Shown here: one piece after another, positions 1 to 12,559 of the stretch | How positions within the stretch are numbered: the stretch's first letter is position 1 | Layout: every line of letters begins with the position of its first letter | Source: Doris montereyensis | Lineage: Eukaryota; Mollusca; Gastropoda; Nudibranchia; Dorididae | Length of the DNA stretch: 64,000 nt | Direction: 5' to 3' | NCBI GenBank assembly: GCA_037039925.1 | Contig: JAXRKP010001260.1 | Coordinates: 62,001-126,000, forward strand | The notes under the pieces: model-generated | Databases searched by the model: none | The model's input: only the letters and a program-made list of their open reading frames with translations | Told to the model about the DNA's origin: nothing | Translations under genes and position numbers: made by a program

Positions 1-354
1 TCCACTCCTGAACATAAACGTGAAAAGAAATAAATAACAGAACATCCAGGACAGTTAAGTTGGCTCAATTATACTAAAAAAATCCTACATTGATAAAATA
101 CATCATAAATATTGTCCTTTGGCTTCCATTGATGATTATCTTACATCAGCACATAAAAAGCAATGCATGATTTTATTTATAATCAATGGAAGAAGACCAA
201 AAAATTTTACTTTGTAATTTTCTTTTAATAAATACTCTTCTTAAGATTTACTTGACAATGTTGAAGTTAATGATACTATGGAGTCATACCATATATCTAA
301 AATGTGTCAACAAATTATACTATAAGGAAATAAGGTCAATCGTGTAATCACAAT

Positions 355-1813
355 TTAACCCTTACATTGCCAAGCTATATTGGCCCAAATATCATCCCCA
401 TTGCCAAGGGTTTTGACAAAATTTCATGAAAACGGGTACTTTCAGGGGAAAAAATCCTGTTCAAAACCTATTCGAGTAAAGTTGATCAAATTTGCAGGTG
501 TGTTATATAAGTGGATGGGCTACATATTCCAGAAGTTGGATATACAAATTAGGTCATGTGACCATAAACGCCATCTTGAATATTTGATAAATATGTAAAA
601 AAAATTATATTCTCACATTATTGATTTTTTACATTCTAATAATCAATAATTGGCCTCTGAATATGTGGAAATCTATGCAAGATGATGTCCTGTTATTATG
701 AGACTGGTTTGGTGGTGCTGGTGTGCTTGCCTATGAAAGAGAGGCAGAAAAAGGAGATTGACAAAACATGAAAACAAACTGAAGATATGGACTTTCACTC
801 TACAAAAATAAATCAATTTGCAAAAAACCCCCAGCTTTTTCACTTGCTTCTTGAGTTGTTTATTTGATTGTCAGTGAATGTCAGTTATTCAGTAACTTAT
901 TATCTCTTTCTTTTTCTGTTTGTGCCTTCCATTTCGGGTTCAACGGCTTTACGGGCTTGGGCAATGTCGTCATTTGTATGAAAAATCACATGACAAGGAT
1001 ATGTGCACAAAGGGAACAACACATTGTTGGCAGAAGAATCTTGTCTGCGTTCTGATTTTGATTGCCTTGCAAACTTTGCAATCAGGTTGATATTTGGGAT
1101 CGGTATACTTTGAGGGGTAATGAGGGGCGTCGATACGAAAAGGAGCTGCGGCAGGGCGTGAAGGTCCTTGCTGTTTTACAGCTCGACGGAGAGTTTGCGC
1201 TGTTACGAGATCAGGGAAAAGCAGTCTAAAATAAGCCTCAGCCTCATCAGCCACATCTGGATATAGATTTACATTCTTTATTCCTATTGAGTCAGAATCA
1301 AAGTCAATGAGCCATTCCTTTGCATTTCCAGTTTCTAAATTGAGCAGTGTTTCCCATCTCCATCCAGGTTCTTGCCTTGGTGGGACACGCCCTCTCGCTA
1401 TCCCTGGTCTTTCCTCATCTGTATTGCTCAAATCGTCTCCGCTACTATTACTATCATTGTCACTTGACAAATCAGAGTCAAAAACCTCATTATCTGATTG
1501 AAATTCCTCTTCAGAGTCCCTATCATGTCTATAAATGTCGTCCTCACTGTCACTTTGCATAGTTGTCGGTAAAAATTTGGAAAAATCGATAAAAAAGACG
1601 TCAATCGATGTTTTTTGACGGTGAAAAAAAATTCACAAAGCGAAAGGAATGTCTTATGAATCAAGGGAAGTCACTGTGAAAAATCGGCAATGACGTAGAG
1701 AGCGACATTCGGTCATTAATTGAGGCGAATTCATAGTCGCCTTTAAGGAACGTGGCACTGCCAGCCATGATCGGTATGTTTGCAAATTGGCGAACGTGGC
1801 AACGTAAGGTTAA
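355..1813 (-). mobile_element. piggyBac-type element, internally deleted (left)
   Basis: Flanked by TTAA at 355-358 and 1810-1813, with inverted ends CCCTTACATTGCCA and CCTTACGTTGCCA, the arrangement of piggyBac transposons. It is inserted in MSTO1 intron 13. About 1.46 kb, shorter than an autonomous element, with one open frame (970-1560, minus). The mirror copy is at 59431-60883. Confidence 0.85.
970..1560 (-). CDS. piggyBac-derived ORF: acidic N-terminus joined to Cys-rich C-terminus
   Basis: A 196-residue open frame. Residues 1-60 are Asp/Ser-rich, as in piggyBac transposase N-termini. Residues about 85-125 (YPDVADEAEAYFRLLFPDLV) look like the segment just before the catalytic domain. 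Residues about 150-190 carry CKVC...RFFCQQCVVPF.H, the Cys-rich zinc-binding C-terminal domain of the family. The catalytic Asp-containing core is absent, so it should not transpose by itself; it could be a deletion derivative or a DNA-binding remnant. The right-arm copy has lost the ATG and is frameshifted. Family assignment is from motif recall. Confidence 0.6.
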   Translation of the reverse strand: MQSDSEDDIYRHDRDSEEEFQSDNEVFDSDLSSDNDSNSSGDDLSNTDEERPGIARGRVPPRQEPGWRWETLLNLETGNAKEWLIDFDSDSIGIKNVNLYPDVADEAEAYFRLLFPDLVTAQTLRRAVKQQGPSRPAAAPFRIDAPHYPSKYTDPKYQPDCKVCKAIKIRTQTRFFCQQCVVPFVHISLSCDFSYK

Positions 1814-1974
1814 ATCAGACCTCCACAAATTCTACAAATTGTTAAAACTTTTTTTATCTACAAGGGTCACTTGTTTATATATCCAGAATAGAATAGAAGG
1901 AATAGAGTACAAACACTATCCTGCGGCCAACATATACCTTTTTTTGTTTGGAGATTTGAGGATACTAAAAGGTC

Positions 1975-2040
1975 TGTATCATTATTATGATCTTTATCAT
2001 TATTATCATTGTTATTATCATTATCATTATAATGGTTACA
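1975..2040. repeat. Imperfect ATT/ATC trinucleotide repeat (left)
   Basis: ATTATTATGATC-type degenerate trinucleotide run in intron 13; mirror at 59205-59270. The open frames over it are low-complexity artefacts. Confidence 0.75.
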
Positions 2041-2221
2041 ATTAACGACTAGTATTATTATGGGCATTATAATAATTATCATTCTCACTAGTACATATAA
2101 AATTAATGAGCAATAAGAAATTTTTCACTCTGCCACATATTCAACAAGCTATAATGTGTGATATTTGCTTCCTTTGAGAACATTTCCATGATAACTAAAA
2201 TGCGTTATCACAATTTCTTAC

Positions 2222-2336
2222 CACAAACTGATGACCTCTGAGTGTTTGATAAAACCCCTTCACAATTAACTGTAGGATGAAAGATATGAGGATATGAGGC
2301 GTCAATTTCATCGCATTTTTCATAACACATGGAGAA
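2222..2336 (-). pseudogene. MSTO1: MSTO1 exon 13 (left)
   Basis: Mirror of 58906-59021, one G shorter (TTGACGCC versus TTGGACGCC). Confidence 0.75.
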
Positions 2337-3067
2337 CTGAAATGAAGGAAGAAATTTCGAAAGCGTTTAGGAAAATACAACCAAATGCAAACGTGCTTGT
2401 CTTGCAGAGAAAGGGCAAAAATCACAGAAAAAAATGACATCAGGTTTGAAAATGCTGACAAGGATAAGTTTTAACAAAGCTGTTGTGAGTCTGTAGTCAC
2501 GATGACATTAGTTCAAAACCTTGGCTAGCCCAGGTTTCTTTTATCATGTTCTATTCTTAGGAAAGCTACTTTACTCTGCTTTTCTCATTTGACTCAGGTG
2601 ACAATGAGTACCCAGAGAAAGATCTTGTCAGAGTGTTAGTGCAATGCACCCGACAGGGAGTTGAGAAAGATTTTTAATGAAATGACTTGCTAGGGGATAA
2701 ATTGGGTATGGTGGGTGAGCCTGCTATAACTCAATCTTTACATAAAATCTTTTTTATTAGATTAAGGATGAAATGAAAAGATGTGAAAAAAAAAGTAAAA
2801 TATTTTTTTTTTTAAAAGGTATCAATAGGTATCATGGAAGTACAATATGATGGCAGATTTCCTCTTCTGTTTCAGAAAAAAATATAAGTCAGCAAAAATA
2901 ACTTGCATATTTATAGATTCACATTTTTATTTAAAAGTAATGTTTTTGAGGTGTTTTTTCTTAACTTTGTTCACCTTGGAGAACAACTCAGTAGTTGATT
3001 TTGGCACCCATTTTAAAGGAACTCATTCAATGATAAACAATCAGTTTTTTATTTCCTCTAAACCGTA

Positions 3068-4930
3068 ATTCTTTCTTTCTTTCTTTATCAATTCCTATTC
3101 TACCTTCCTGTATATGGGTTTAGATGTCCGAAATTATCTTTCTTCAAACTACCATGTCCTGACATTTTCTGTTTCCTTCTGTGAGGGTTTAAATTTTTGT
3201 TGCTTTAATGCCTCCTTTATATCTTCTTCCCACTTTCTCTGAGGTCTGCCTTTTGATCTTTTGCCTTGGATTTTAGCATTGTGTACTAATTCAGTTATTC
3301 TCTTTTCCTTCATTCTGTTTACATGCCCAGATCATCTCAGTTGATTTATTTCTATTTTAGTTTTTTATGCCATCTGTTTTGATTTTGATTTCTTATTGTT
3401 GTGTGTTGTCTCCTTAGATATTTCATGTCAGCTGATTGTACTCTTCTGCATTCTCTACTGTTTAAGATCTAGGTTTCACTGCCATAGAGGAGAGCAGGAC
3501 AATAAACTGTGTTGTAAACTGCCCTTTTGGTTTTTGTTGACAATTCTTGTTTACCTACAAATACCTTTCCTAGATGGTTATATATTGCCTTTGCCTTTTG
3601 GATTCTCTGGCTGATTTTTTCTCTTAGTTTTCCCTCTGAGTTAATGATTACTCTAAGTAATTTTAGCTTTGAACTTGTTCTTACTTCTCTCAGCCTAGTT
3701 CAAGATGTTGTATTTTAGCTTCCCTAGTTACTAGCATTGTTTTCTTTGCCTTACTTTTTATTCCTCATTTATTTAGTTCATTTATCAGTATGTTAATAGT
3801 ATACTGAAGGTCCCATTCTGACTTCTCAAATAGAGTTAAATCATCAGCAAATGAAAGCATTGATAGATTTACTGGTTTGAGTTTCCACATACCTACATTC
3901 ATTTTGCGACTGAATCCATAAATATGATAAACAAAAGAGGGCTTAGAATACAGCCCTTTCTAACCTACATCACATTCTTTAAATAAGTTTCCACTAACTC
4001 TCACTGCATATGTTGGTTTATTGTAAAAACTTTTTAACAGCTTCTATCAAATTTTGATATACACTATGTTCTTTTAAAAAAGGCCATTGTTCATCACTCC
4101 TCAGTGTCAAATGCCTTTTCTAAGTCAATATTTCTTCTAAGGAATTTTTCTTTTATTTGTATAATTGTAAACATGTGGTCTGTACACTTCTCCCTGGTCT
4201 GAATCCGCTCTTATGTTCTTCAATCTGATCCTCTACTCTTTTCCTCTGTCTCATTTCTAGTATCCTGGCATATACTATTCCTGCTATGCTTAGTAGTGAG
4301 GTGATATCCCTCCATAGTTTGTGTATGGTACAATCATTCCCTTTTTCCAATCATATGGCACCTGTTTTAACTTCCATGCTTGTTGACATATTGCATGCAG
4401 TAGTTTGCCTGCCGCTCTCCTTTGATTTATAATCATTTCTGGATAAACTTGATCTGCTCCTGTAGCCTTTCTATAATTGTATGAATTTCTTCCATTGAGA
4501 CATCTACATCTTCAGTTATCTTATCTGGATTATTTATTATTCTTACTGGTTGATCTGTACTCCTTGTTTAATATGTTCTAGAGGGAATATGTTCTGAAGG
4601 GATTATGTAATTGCTGAAAAAATGTTTCCATCTTTCCATCATTTCGCTGTCTTCCTTCATTAATTCTCCTTTGGTGTTCTTAATTTATCTAATTGGGCAT
4701 GCTTTGGTCTTTTTCATGCTGTTTATTGTTCCCCAAAACATCTTTTGATTGCCCTGATAACTTTCTTGAAATCTTTGTCCAAACTCTTCCTGTTTTGCTT
4801 TCCTTCTGCTGTATTGGGCATGCTTTGGTCTTTCTCATGCTCTTTATTGCCCCCAGAACAGTTTTTTGATATCCTTGATAGTTTTCTTGGAGCTCATATG
4901 AATATGTTGACATATTCGGATTTCAAAAGA
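3068..4930 (-). mobile_element. Non-LTR retrotransposon, decayed (LINE family 1, left)
   Basis: Minus-strand reverse transcriptase remnants with many stops: RARILEMRQRKRVEDQ-type text, HKSGFRPGRSVQTTCLQLYK (RT domain), FADD-like box lost, then VYNTVYCPALLYGSE-type C-terminal region and a (CTTT)n-type 3' tail at about 3068-3090. Sits in MSTO1 intron 12; mirror at 56330-58180. Confidence 0.8.
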
Positions 4931-5056
4931 CATGAGGTCGTTAAATATGCAAGAATTACGTGGAGCCAAATTTCTACCTGAAAAAACAACAACAACATTT
5001 GAACACTAAAGGGTTAAGGATGGATCTTGGTACGTTTAATTTTAATATTTACTCAC

Positions 5057-5156
5057 TTTAAAGATCGAGGATAGGTCTCTGTTAAATACAATCTCAAAAT
5101 ACTGTCCAGTGACGCATGCAGCTAAAGGATGATGGGCATCTTTCTGTTCAGTCGCC
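5057..5156 (-). pseudogene. MSTO1: MSTO1 exon 12 (left)
   Basis: Mirror of 56090-56191, two bases shorter (CATGCGTC versus CATGCGCGTC), so its exit phase no longer fits exon 13. Confidence 0.75.
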
Positions 5157-5668
5157 CTGAAGGTGAATAAAACATAGTTTTAAGTAAGGTTATTAAATCC
5201 GATAGAGAGTTTAAAATAATTATTAGACAATGAAACTGAATCAGGGATATAGTGGTGCTGCTTAATGGTCATTGCTGGTCCCATCAAAGAGCCTCCTTCA
5301 CAACGCATGAACATCATGTAAGCTTACAAACAAAAGATAAAACAGATAAGAAAGCATTTTTGTCATTGTTGTTTGATTTTGCTTTCCTCTATCTTTTCCT
5401 TTTTCCTTTTTGACCTACTGGGGGTAAGGAGGGATAAGAACAATGAAGAGCTTGTGTAGGCAGAATAGTTTGGCATCTTTACAAATCTGGATAACAGAAA
5501 TGACAACAGGTCATCTAGGTTTTTAAACATGCTTATTTATGCAGCTTTTAAAATTGGTGTTGAAAATAGAAAAGAAAAATGTCTTCTTCTGATCTGCATG
5601 ATAATCTTATGTTACTTCATGACTTTCCTGGAAAAAAAAAAAAGACAGAACTTAAGAAGAATGATCAC

Positions 5669-5849
5669 CTTCTGTCCAACATTTTTGGCATTCCCCTTAT
5701 TACGCATGATTGAAAATATGGTGAATTGACACACTTAACATGAGGTGTCAGAGACACCCACGGATCTTTATCACCCAACTGAATCAATGATTGGGCAAAA
5801 GATTTTCCAATGTCAACAGGGAAGGTAGACTTCCGTTTACTGCACACAC
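5669..5849 (-). pseudogene. MSTO1: MSTO1 exon 11 (left)
   Basis: Mirror of 55403-55583. One C is missing in the CCC of SLP; afterwards VDIGKSFAQSLIQLGDKD and FQSCVIRGMPKMLDR read through cleanly. Confidence 0.8.
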
Positions 5850-6037
5850 CTGAAAAAAATAAAGAGATGAGCTTCAGAATTTCAGAGTTTAAGATTTTAT
5901 GATGCTTTAACTGTAAAATGGAGCAACACACTATTAATGACATAAACATGATGATACCGTATTGTCTGTGTAATTCTTTGATATAAATGTCTTACAGAAG
6001 TAAAATGAAACTCAAGGAATTATCTAAAATCTATTAC

Positions 6038-6169
6038 CTTTCGACCCTGACAGTTAAATGTGGAAGTAATGTCATACAATCTCATGGGATCGGTCTCTCT
6101 TCTGAAAGGGAGTGTTGCGGTGTCAATAGCAGCAGCAAGAATTGCACTGGTATGATAGTCCAGGGATTC
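6038..6169 (-). pseudogene. MSTO1: MSTO1 exon 10 (left)
   Basis: Mirror of 55084-55214; full 132 nt, open frame ESLDYHTSAILAAAIDTATL, PFRRETDPMRLYDIT, FNCQGRK. This exon is intact here and frameshifted on the right. Confidence 0.82.
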
Positions 6170-6914
6170 CTGTGTCAAAGAAAAGTAAATTTGGCATAAT
6201 GCTGATCCTGATAATTGGTCTATCCTAAATTGCATATATGTGTGTATCCTTAATGTGAAGGTGATTAAAGTAAAAGTAAAAGCAATACGAAAATAAATTG
6301 CTAGCAATATGACAGGTCACAACCAAACTAACAATGATAAACAGTACTCTTATGCTACTTTGCCGATTAGGCATCATCAATCTACTGCAGGATGTAGCTC
6401 TCCACAGATGCCTTCCAGCGAGTTCTGTTCCCTGCGTTCCTTGGCCATGTTGCTCTGATGTATTTTTCAATGTCGTCATGCCATCTTGTTGATGGTCTTC
6501 CTTGGTTTCTGTGTCCATTTATTGGCTGCCATTCTGTACATCTTTTGTCTATCTATTGTCTTTAAATCTCGCTATACGGCCAGCCCATTTCCATTTTTGT
6601 CAGTGAGCGTTTGAAGACGTCAGTGACTGCCAATTCTTTTTCTTATTTCAATGCAAGAGATTTTGTCTTGGAGTCTAATATATAAAAATTTTTCTCTCCA
6701 TTGGTCTTTGGGTAGTTTGCAGTTTTCTTGCTAGTTTCTTTGATATTGACTAGGTCTGGCATCCGTATGGCATAATGGGCAACACACATTGATTGAATAC
6801 TTTTGTTTTCATAGACAGTGGGAAATCTTTATCTTGAAAAATGTCTCTGTTTTCCCCAAAACTGTACCAGGCGTGTTGTATTCTTGTTTTCATTTGCTCC
6901 TCAATTTTGTTTTT

Positions 6915-8103
6915 GAATACACTAAATGCCGCCGCCTAAATGTCCGTTTCACCTAAATGAAATCTCAATGAAACCGATTTTATTCTATATAAATTGCCCC
7001 TCTAAATGTCCGTTTCAAAACCAAGATTTCCGCCTAAATGCCCGTTCTCAACGGCAACTACAGATATCTTTTTCTCCAAAGTATTGTTAAATACGTCCGT
7101 AAATGATTAAATATTATCTTTTTCTTTATCATACCTGTAATCCGATCGCTAATCTAATAGGGCTTATGTCCGTCAAGAATGTACCATGCATTGCAACCAC
7201 CCTTCATTACCTATCCATTGTAGGCCCTAATGTATCAAACGTTGACCAATCTTCTCTTCATAACTCCACCCACTGTACAACACATCCTTTGTTCCATTAG
7301 ATCACTGGTTTATCATCAGGCAATTAGAATTGAAGTCTTCCGGACTCCACCCACATCTCTTTCTTGTTATCGAATTCGTAAGTGGCATGCAATCACCTGC
7401 GTCTCCCCCCCCCCCCACCCCACACACCCTGCCCTGTCTGGCATTGGCCGTATCCTTTGTGACTTCGGGTGTTCGTGGTGAGAGACGGTCAACCCATCCG
7501 CGCCTTCACCACCTCAGTGTGTCAGGTGTTCCTGTTTCTCGCATTAAAGTCTTTGTACAGGTGATGACTTCCAAAACAAACGATCTGGCTATGAATCTTT
7601 ATCCTTGTCTGTCTGTTGTCTTAATCTTAACATGAATCAAAAGAGCTGAAAGATTCGTGTTAATTTATTCACACATTGATCCCGTTGGATGATGCTTTTC
7701 TTTATCCAGTTTTTCCTCCAAATTTGCATAATTACATAAGTCCTAGGTTTCGTGATTAAATAAGTCACGTGATTGTAGTGTGGGTTATGCCAGGTTAATG
7801 AGGAAACACTAGATCAGGTCCTTTTCTTTTAGCCTCCATAGCAACGACTTGAATTATACACAGCTACACATAGATCTACATCTTGAAAATAAAAATGATT
7901 AAACCAGGAAATGATTTACAAAAGAAGCTTCAAATCCTGGACGAAATTGATAAGTCACTAGGGAAAGCCAACTTCACAGAAATAGGCCTACCCCCAAATT
8001 ATTGCCCCTGACCTACTTTCGTCTAAATGCCCGTTTCATTTAAGTGCCCATTTTATCTGCTTCCCAAGCACCGATCATTTAGGCGGTCACTACTGTACCA
8101 TTT
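6915..8103. mobile_element. TA-flanked inverted-repeat element with CCTAAATG motif (left)
   Basis: Ends read TACACTAAATGCC... and ...GGCGGTCACTACTGTA, with repeated GCCTAAATG-type motifs inside both ends. No transposase frame. It interrupts LINE family 2 between KNGTV and the KNKIEEQ-like continuation. TA at both edges suggests a Tc1/mariner/pogo-class non-autonomous element; this class call is inference. Confidence 0.6.
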
Positions 8104-8537
8104 TTTGACTACAGTATGTATATTTTGTCTCTCTTTGAATGACCTCATTTTCTATTTTTATCTCTTTGCCTGACTCATAGTTGGACGGTTTTTCATTTTC
8201 CTTTATGAATCTTGAGTTCTTTTTCATGACTTTGTGTGTTGAGCTTGTTAAAAACTGTTTTTAGGTCTTCCTCCTTTCCTGAAAATAAAATGACATCATC
8301 TGAAGATCTGAGCTCTTTGAGATGCACTCCATGTACATTGATTCCGTGTGTTGGATCCACATGTTTGAACACTTCTTCTTGGGCTGTCGTAAATAGCTCT
8401 GGAGAGATAGGGTTGAGAGCGCACTTCTGATCTTGAATTTTTCTGATACATGACTGTCTAGGTGTACTATTCTGGCAGATGCCTATTCATACATATATAT
8501 GTTTTCTAGCAATTGTACTTATAGTCGGTGAAACTGT

Positions 8538-8730
8538 CTAAACGCATACATTATAAATAATCGAACCCTATGCTATGCTTTTTTGGACGAAGAATGAAAA
8601 TCTTTGTTTAGATCAAGTGCGTGACATGAGCTTTTCTATTTGTCCAAAATTTATAAGGATACAAAAAGAAGCACGTTTCATCATTTAGGGACAGATCTCA
8701 TATATTATAGACTTATGCGTTTACATTGGT
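8538..8730. mobile_element. Small insertion with 10-bp inverted ends (left)
   Basis: Mirror of 52558-52740, bounded by TAAACGCATA and TATGCGTTTA at the equivalent place in the LINE. Confidence 0.42.
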
Positions 8731-9704
8731 CTTTCGCATGGCTTCAAGAATTGTAAAATGTTCTATTGAATCAAGTGCTTTCTCACAGTCCAAGAGGTAG
8801 ACAATATTTGCTTGATTTTTCAATTTTTTTACTTACAGCCTGTAGGTGATATTCTGTAGAAAATCCTTTTTCTAAATCCTGCCGGCTGCATTTGGTTGAT
8901 TTTCTCAAGTATTTTCTCCATTCTATTTTGAATCAGTTTTGTAAACAATTTGTATGTATGGGAATAGGTCTGTAGTTCTTAATGTCTCTTGGATCACCTT
9001 TTTAATAGGATGATATTATGTTTGCTTCTTGACATATTTCTAGTATTTCTTTCGATTCGATAATTTGATTGAAAATGTTCACTAGGGACGTTAACACTTT
9101 GGTTCCCCCTAAGTTGAGTATATCACATGTGATGCCATTATATCCTGAAGCTTTTCTATGCTTCATCTTATTCATGACATCTTCTATTTCATGTTCAGTA
9201 AATGGTGGTATTACATCTGTGTCTGGGTTTAATGTTTTTTTAGCTCACCGGCTTTTCTACAAATTTATCACAATACTTGTAGCATACATCTCTTCTTTGT
9301 CATTTGTTATTTGACCCATTTCCTTAAAATACAGGAGATTTTCTTTCTCTTTCAATATTTGTAGGTTTTCTTTTGGGCCTTTTCCTTTCCCATTCACTTT
9401 CTTCGATCTTTGCTTTTTTCTTTCTTCTGGACTTTCATTCTTCTTTTTCTGTTTCAGTCTTGTTGAGTTCTATGTATTCTAATTTTTTCAAAGCTATCTT
9501 GCTTTCTTTCTTTCTAATTAATTTTCATTTCTCATCAAGTTCTTCAAGTTCTCTGTCTTTGGATGATTTTTCTTTAGTAATCTTTATTCTGTCTTCCTCT
9601 AGCTTGTATATCTTGTATGCTACTCTATCACATTGAAGCCCTATTACCATTAACATTTACTTCTTGGAATATACAAATGGCAATGAACATTGAATGTAAA
9701 TAAA

Positions 9705-9995
9705 GTAAAGTTCAATCAAGACACTTAAGGCCCATAGAGCTGACTTATCCCGGTTTCTATAGCATGAAACGGAATAAGTGAGAATAATCACTTCCCGGCC
9801 AGGACGTTAGTCTGACAAGTTTTTATTCCCAAGCTAGTGCTTGTACTCATTTGCACCTGGGTAGAGTGGGGAAATGCGTGTTAAGTGTCTTTTCTTTAAG
9901 AACACAATGTCGGACCTGGCTTTGCTAGATTTAAACTCGGGACCTCATGATCCCCAGTCCGACAGCCTAACTATTCGGCCACCGACGCCACAATG
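9705..9995 (-). mobile_element. tRNA-derived SINE (left, intron 9)
   Basis: On the minus strand it starts GTGGCGTCGGTGGCCGAATA (A-box-like), then GACTGGGGATCATGAGG and a B-box-like GAGTTTAAATCCTAG, and ends near AGACACTTAACACGC... then a 3' body ending TTGAACTTTACTTTAT. The tRNA-like head is degenerate and followed by an unrelated body, so it is a SINE, not a tRNA gene. Same family at 20869, 24860 and 62305. Confidence 0.8.
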
Positions 9996-10149
9996 TAAAT
10001 AAGCATGATACAATAGGCTCTTGTTTGGATTTACTCAATGATTTTTTCCCACCTTAAAGACCAATCAATGGTATAATAAAGAAACTATGATTGCAGAAAT
10101 AAAAAAGAAAGTAATTATATTATCTCTGTTCAAGCATAAGGAAAACTAC

Positions 10150-10303
10150 CTTGTACGTTAAATATGGCATGGTAACAGGTGGTCCTACACTTTTCCATAA
10201 AAGATGAAGCAAGAGACAAAGGAACGGACAATGAAGATGTGTTGCAAATATTGTACAAACTAAGGGCACTGTTTAGGATCCTTGATGATCTTTCTCTGAC
10301 TGT
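10150..10303 (-). pseudogene. MSTO1: MSTO1 exon 9 (left)
   Basis: Mirror of 50965-51118. The end reads PYLTYK with the donor in phase 0, as needed for exon 10, but one extra T lies in the TTT run before the WK codons. Confidence 0.78.
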
Positions 10304-11131
10304 CTGGTGAAGAAAAAGTAAAAATTGAATGAAAATGTGTATAAACGATGATGCCTTTCTTCTTGTTTATTCTTTTTTGTGCTTTTTCACTTTCTGTGAA
10401 AAAGGGAGTGGGAAAAGGAGACATAGTCATGAGGTTTCAAAATAGACTAAGTTTCAATGTTACTTGTTACTACCTCCTCCTCTACCTCTTCCTCCCGATT
10501 CGTTCTCCAAAAAGAAGATGAAAAGATTACATGAGATTAACACGAGGAATTTGAACCTGAAAGCAATTTCTTTGTAACAAAACACATAAGCACAAAGCTT
10601 AAGAGGAGAACAAAGGGCTGGGGCGCAGGCATGAGTCCGGTGTCAATGCCACATGTTTCGTTCAGAGCTTGCTGTCGCAGGATAGTTCAGCCAGGATGTC
10701 GAAGAGCAACAGGTAAAATGAAATATAACAAAGAAAAGGTAATGCCAATGTGAAAAAGGATTTCCATCATTGATATTATCACTAAGTTTAGTCCTATATC
10801 ATCTTAGTCTATCTTTTCCCTAATATGGCTTTCAGCTTTATAATTTAAACCTGGATTCTAGAAATAAAACCCACCTGCTGGCCTGAAAAAAGACGTAAAA
10901 ATTACGTCTAGACTCAGATCTAGATATATAAACACACAGTAAACATACTAAACTATCATTGTGTTCACTTAGAATGGTAAAACTAGTCAAAGTCAAATTA
11001 CAGTTTAAAATAAGTTTGAAGACCCATTTCTATAGGCCCTACCACACAGACATACATGCCTGTCATACATCCTACATACATTTAACCCGGCTAAAAACAA
11101 GATCCAACGTGTTGGTCCTACGTGAGTGGTC

Positions 11132-12100
11132 AGGCATGTCCAAAGTCCGACCCGTGATCAAATTTCCACCGGCCCGCAGCCTCTGTCATAAAATCAATAA
11201 CATGCGGCCCAACAACACTACTGTTGACCACAATATAAAATACACATGTTCAAAAAAGGTATTTTGTAAAATTTCACCACAAGATGACAGCAGACCCGTG
11301 TGGCCTCACTTTCGCTATGCAACTCTTGTGTGAACGTTTCCAGCCCATCTTTAAAGGAAAGAAATCAGATAATTCCGGGACAAAAAAAAAAAAGGACAAG
11401 CGATGCAAAAACTATCTGAACCTGCTTGGCTGGCTTCTTTTGGATTTTTAGTTAACATAACACAACATCTAAACGCACTGAACACAAGATTTCATGGGCA
11501 AAATGCAGTGGTAAGAAAACTGTATTCACTCATCAAAGCCTTTGGGACCAAGCTGCAACTTTTCCAAAGGCATCTGTCACAACAGCAGCCCAATACCACA
11601 CATTTCTCATCGCTGCAGAACACAATGACCAGTTTTCCAGAGAACAATATCAGTGTGCAATTGAGGAAACATGCAGCAGACATCTCTCATCTCTGGCTGA
11701 GGAGCTTCAACAGCATTTCAGAATTTTGTAGCTATTGAAAAGGAGATCACTTTTTTTTCATCTCCTTTCTCTGTGAACCCTGATAATACTCCAGACCACC
11801 TACAGCTCGAGCTCATTGAGCTACAGTGTGACAAGTGTTGCAGTCGGCCCCATGCCAACAGCTCCCTCCTGTCAACTATTACTGCCAGCTGGATAAAGGC
11901 AGATTTCAAGATATTCGAATAATTGCTGCGAAAATGCTGAGCATATTTGCCTCGACATACTTGCGCAAGAAGATATTTTCAGTTATGAACCGAACCGTGC
12001 GAAGACTTGGCTGTGATCCTCATCTGCACGAAATCTTGTGTATCAAAATTACTGTCTCTGGGCCAGACCTGGCTTATTTACTGCAGTCCATATCTTAGTA
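11132..12100 (+). pseudogene. hAT transposase remnant, GTF2IRD2/ZBED-like (left)
   Basis: Starts with a hAT-type terminus CAGGCATGTCCAAAGTCCG. From 11403 the frame gives FLVNITQHLNALNTRFHGQN and LYSLIKAFGTKLQLFQRHLS. In another frame it gives FSVNPDNTPDHLQLELIELQ, then KMLSIFASTYLRKKIFSVMN, the C-terminal dimerisation motif of hAT transposases of the GTF2IRD2/FAM200 type. The N-terminal BED finger and most of the RNase-H core are missing and frames shift, so it is dead. In intron 8, antisense to MSTO1. Confidence 0.72.
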
Positions 12101-12559
12101 TTACCCTTTACATTGGTGTAGGACAGTTATTTAATCTTAGTGATTTTTTATTGTGATTATCAAAGCCAAAGTTTTGACTATGCACTGATTTTTTTTCAAT
12201 CCGTTTATCATTAGATCTTTCCTTTTTCAATAATTGACAACGAAATCAGTTCTCTTAAACCCGACAAATTTAATATTAAATCTATATTCAGTTCATCAGC
12301 CCGTTTTTCTCACTTGATTCAATCTAAAATTGAAATAATAGAAAAACACAGCCTTTTCCGTTCTTGATATCCAATTCAAATCTCGTCATATTTTCCTATT
12401 TAAAATTTTGGATTGTCAGTTCAAAAACGAAAGAAAGAGCGATACACGGATTCATAGGGCCCTCAATGTTTTGTACGGTACTGAATAAGCTGTTAATGTT
12501 ATTTCCCTGTTCGCATATTCTGACTTTAGAAGTTTACATGTGCAGTGAGCATTTTCTTT

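Larger units (their letters stand above)
6345..9700 (-). mobile_element. LINE family 2 with nested insertions (left)
   Basis: Minus-strand mirror of 51600-54880. The recognisable reverse transcriptase text (KKGDPRDIKNYRPI, SIEHF-ILEAMRKTNVN, RSSDDVILFSG) is split by a ~180-bp and a ~1.2-kb insertion. In MSTO1 intron 9. The C-terminal frame near 6400-6520 reads MDTETKEDHQQDGMTTLKN in reverse. Confidence 0.82.

Noticed and set aside
9705..9995. tRNA gene
   Set aside because: A- and B-box-like motifs are present but the acceptor and anticodon arms do not fold as a tRNA and an unrelated body follows; several similar copies exist, so SINE.
10959..11333. 124-residue open frame upstream of the hAT remnant
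   Set aside because: It spans the hAT terminus CAGGCATGTCCAAAG and shows no protein family motif; the mirror frame starts at a different place.
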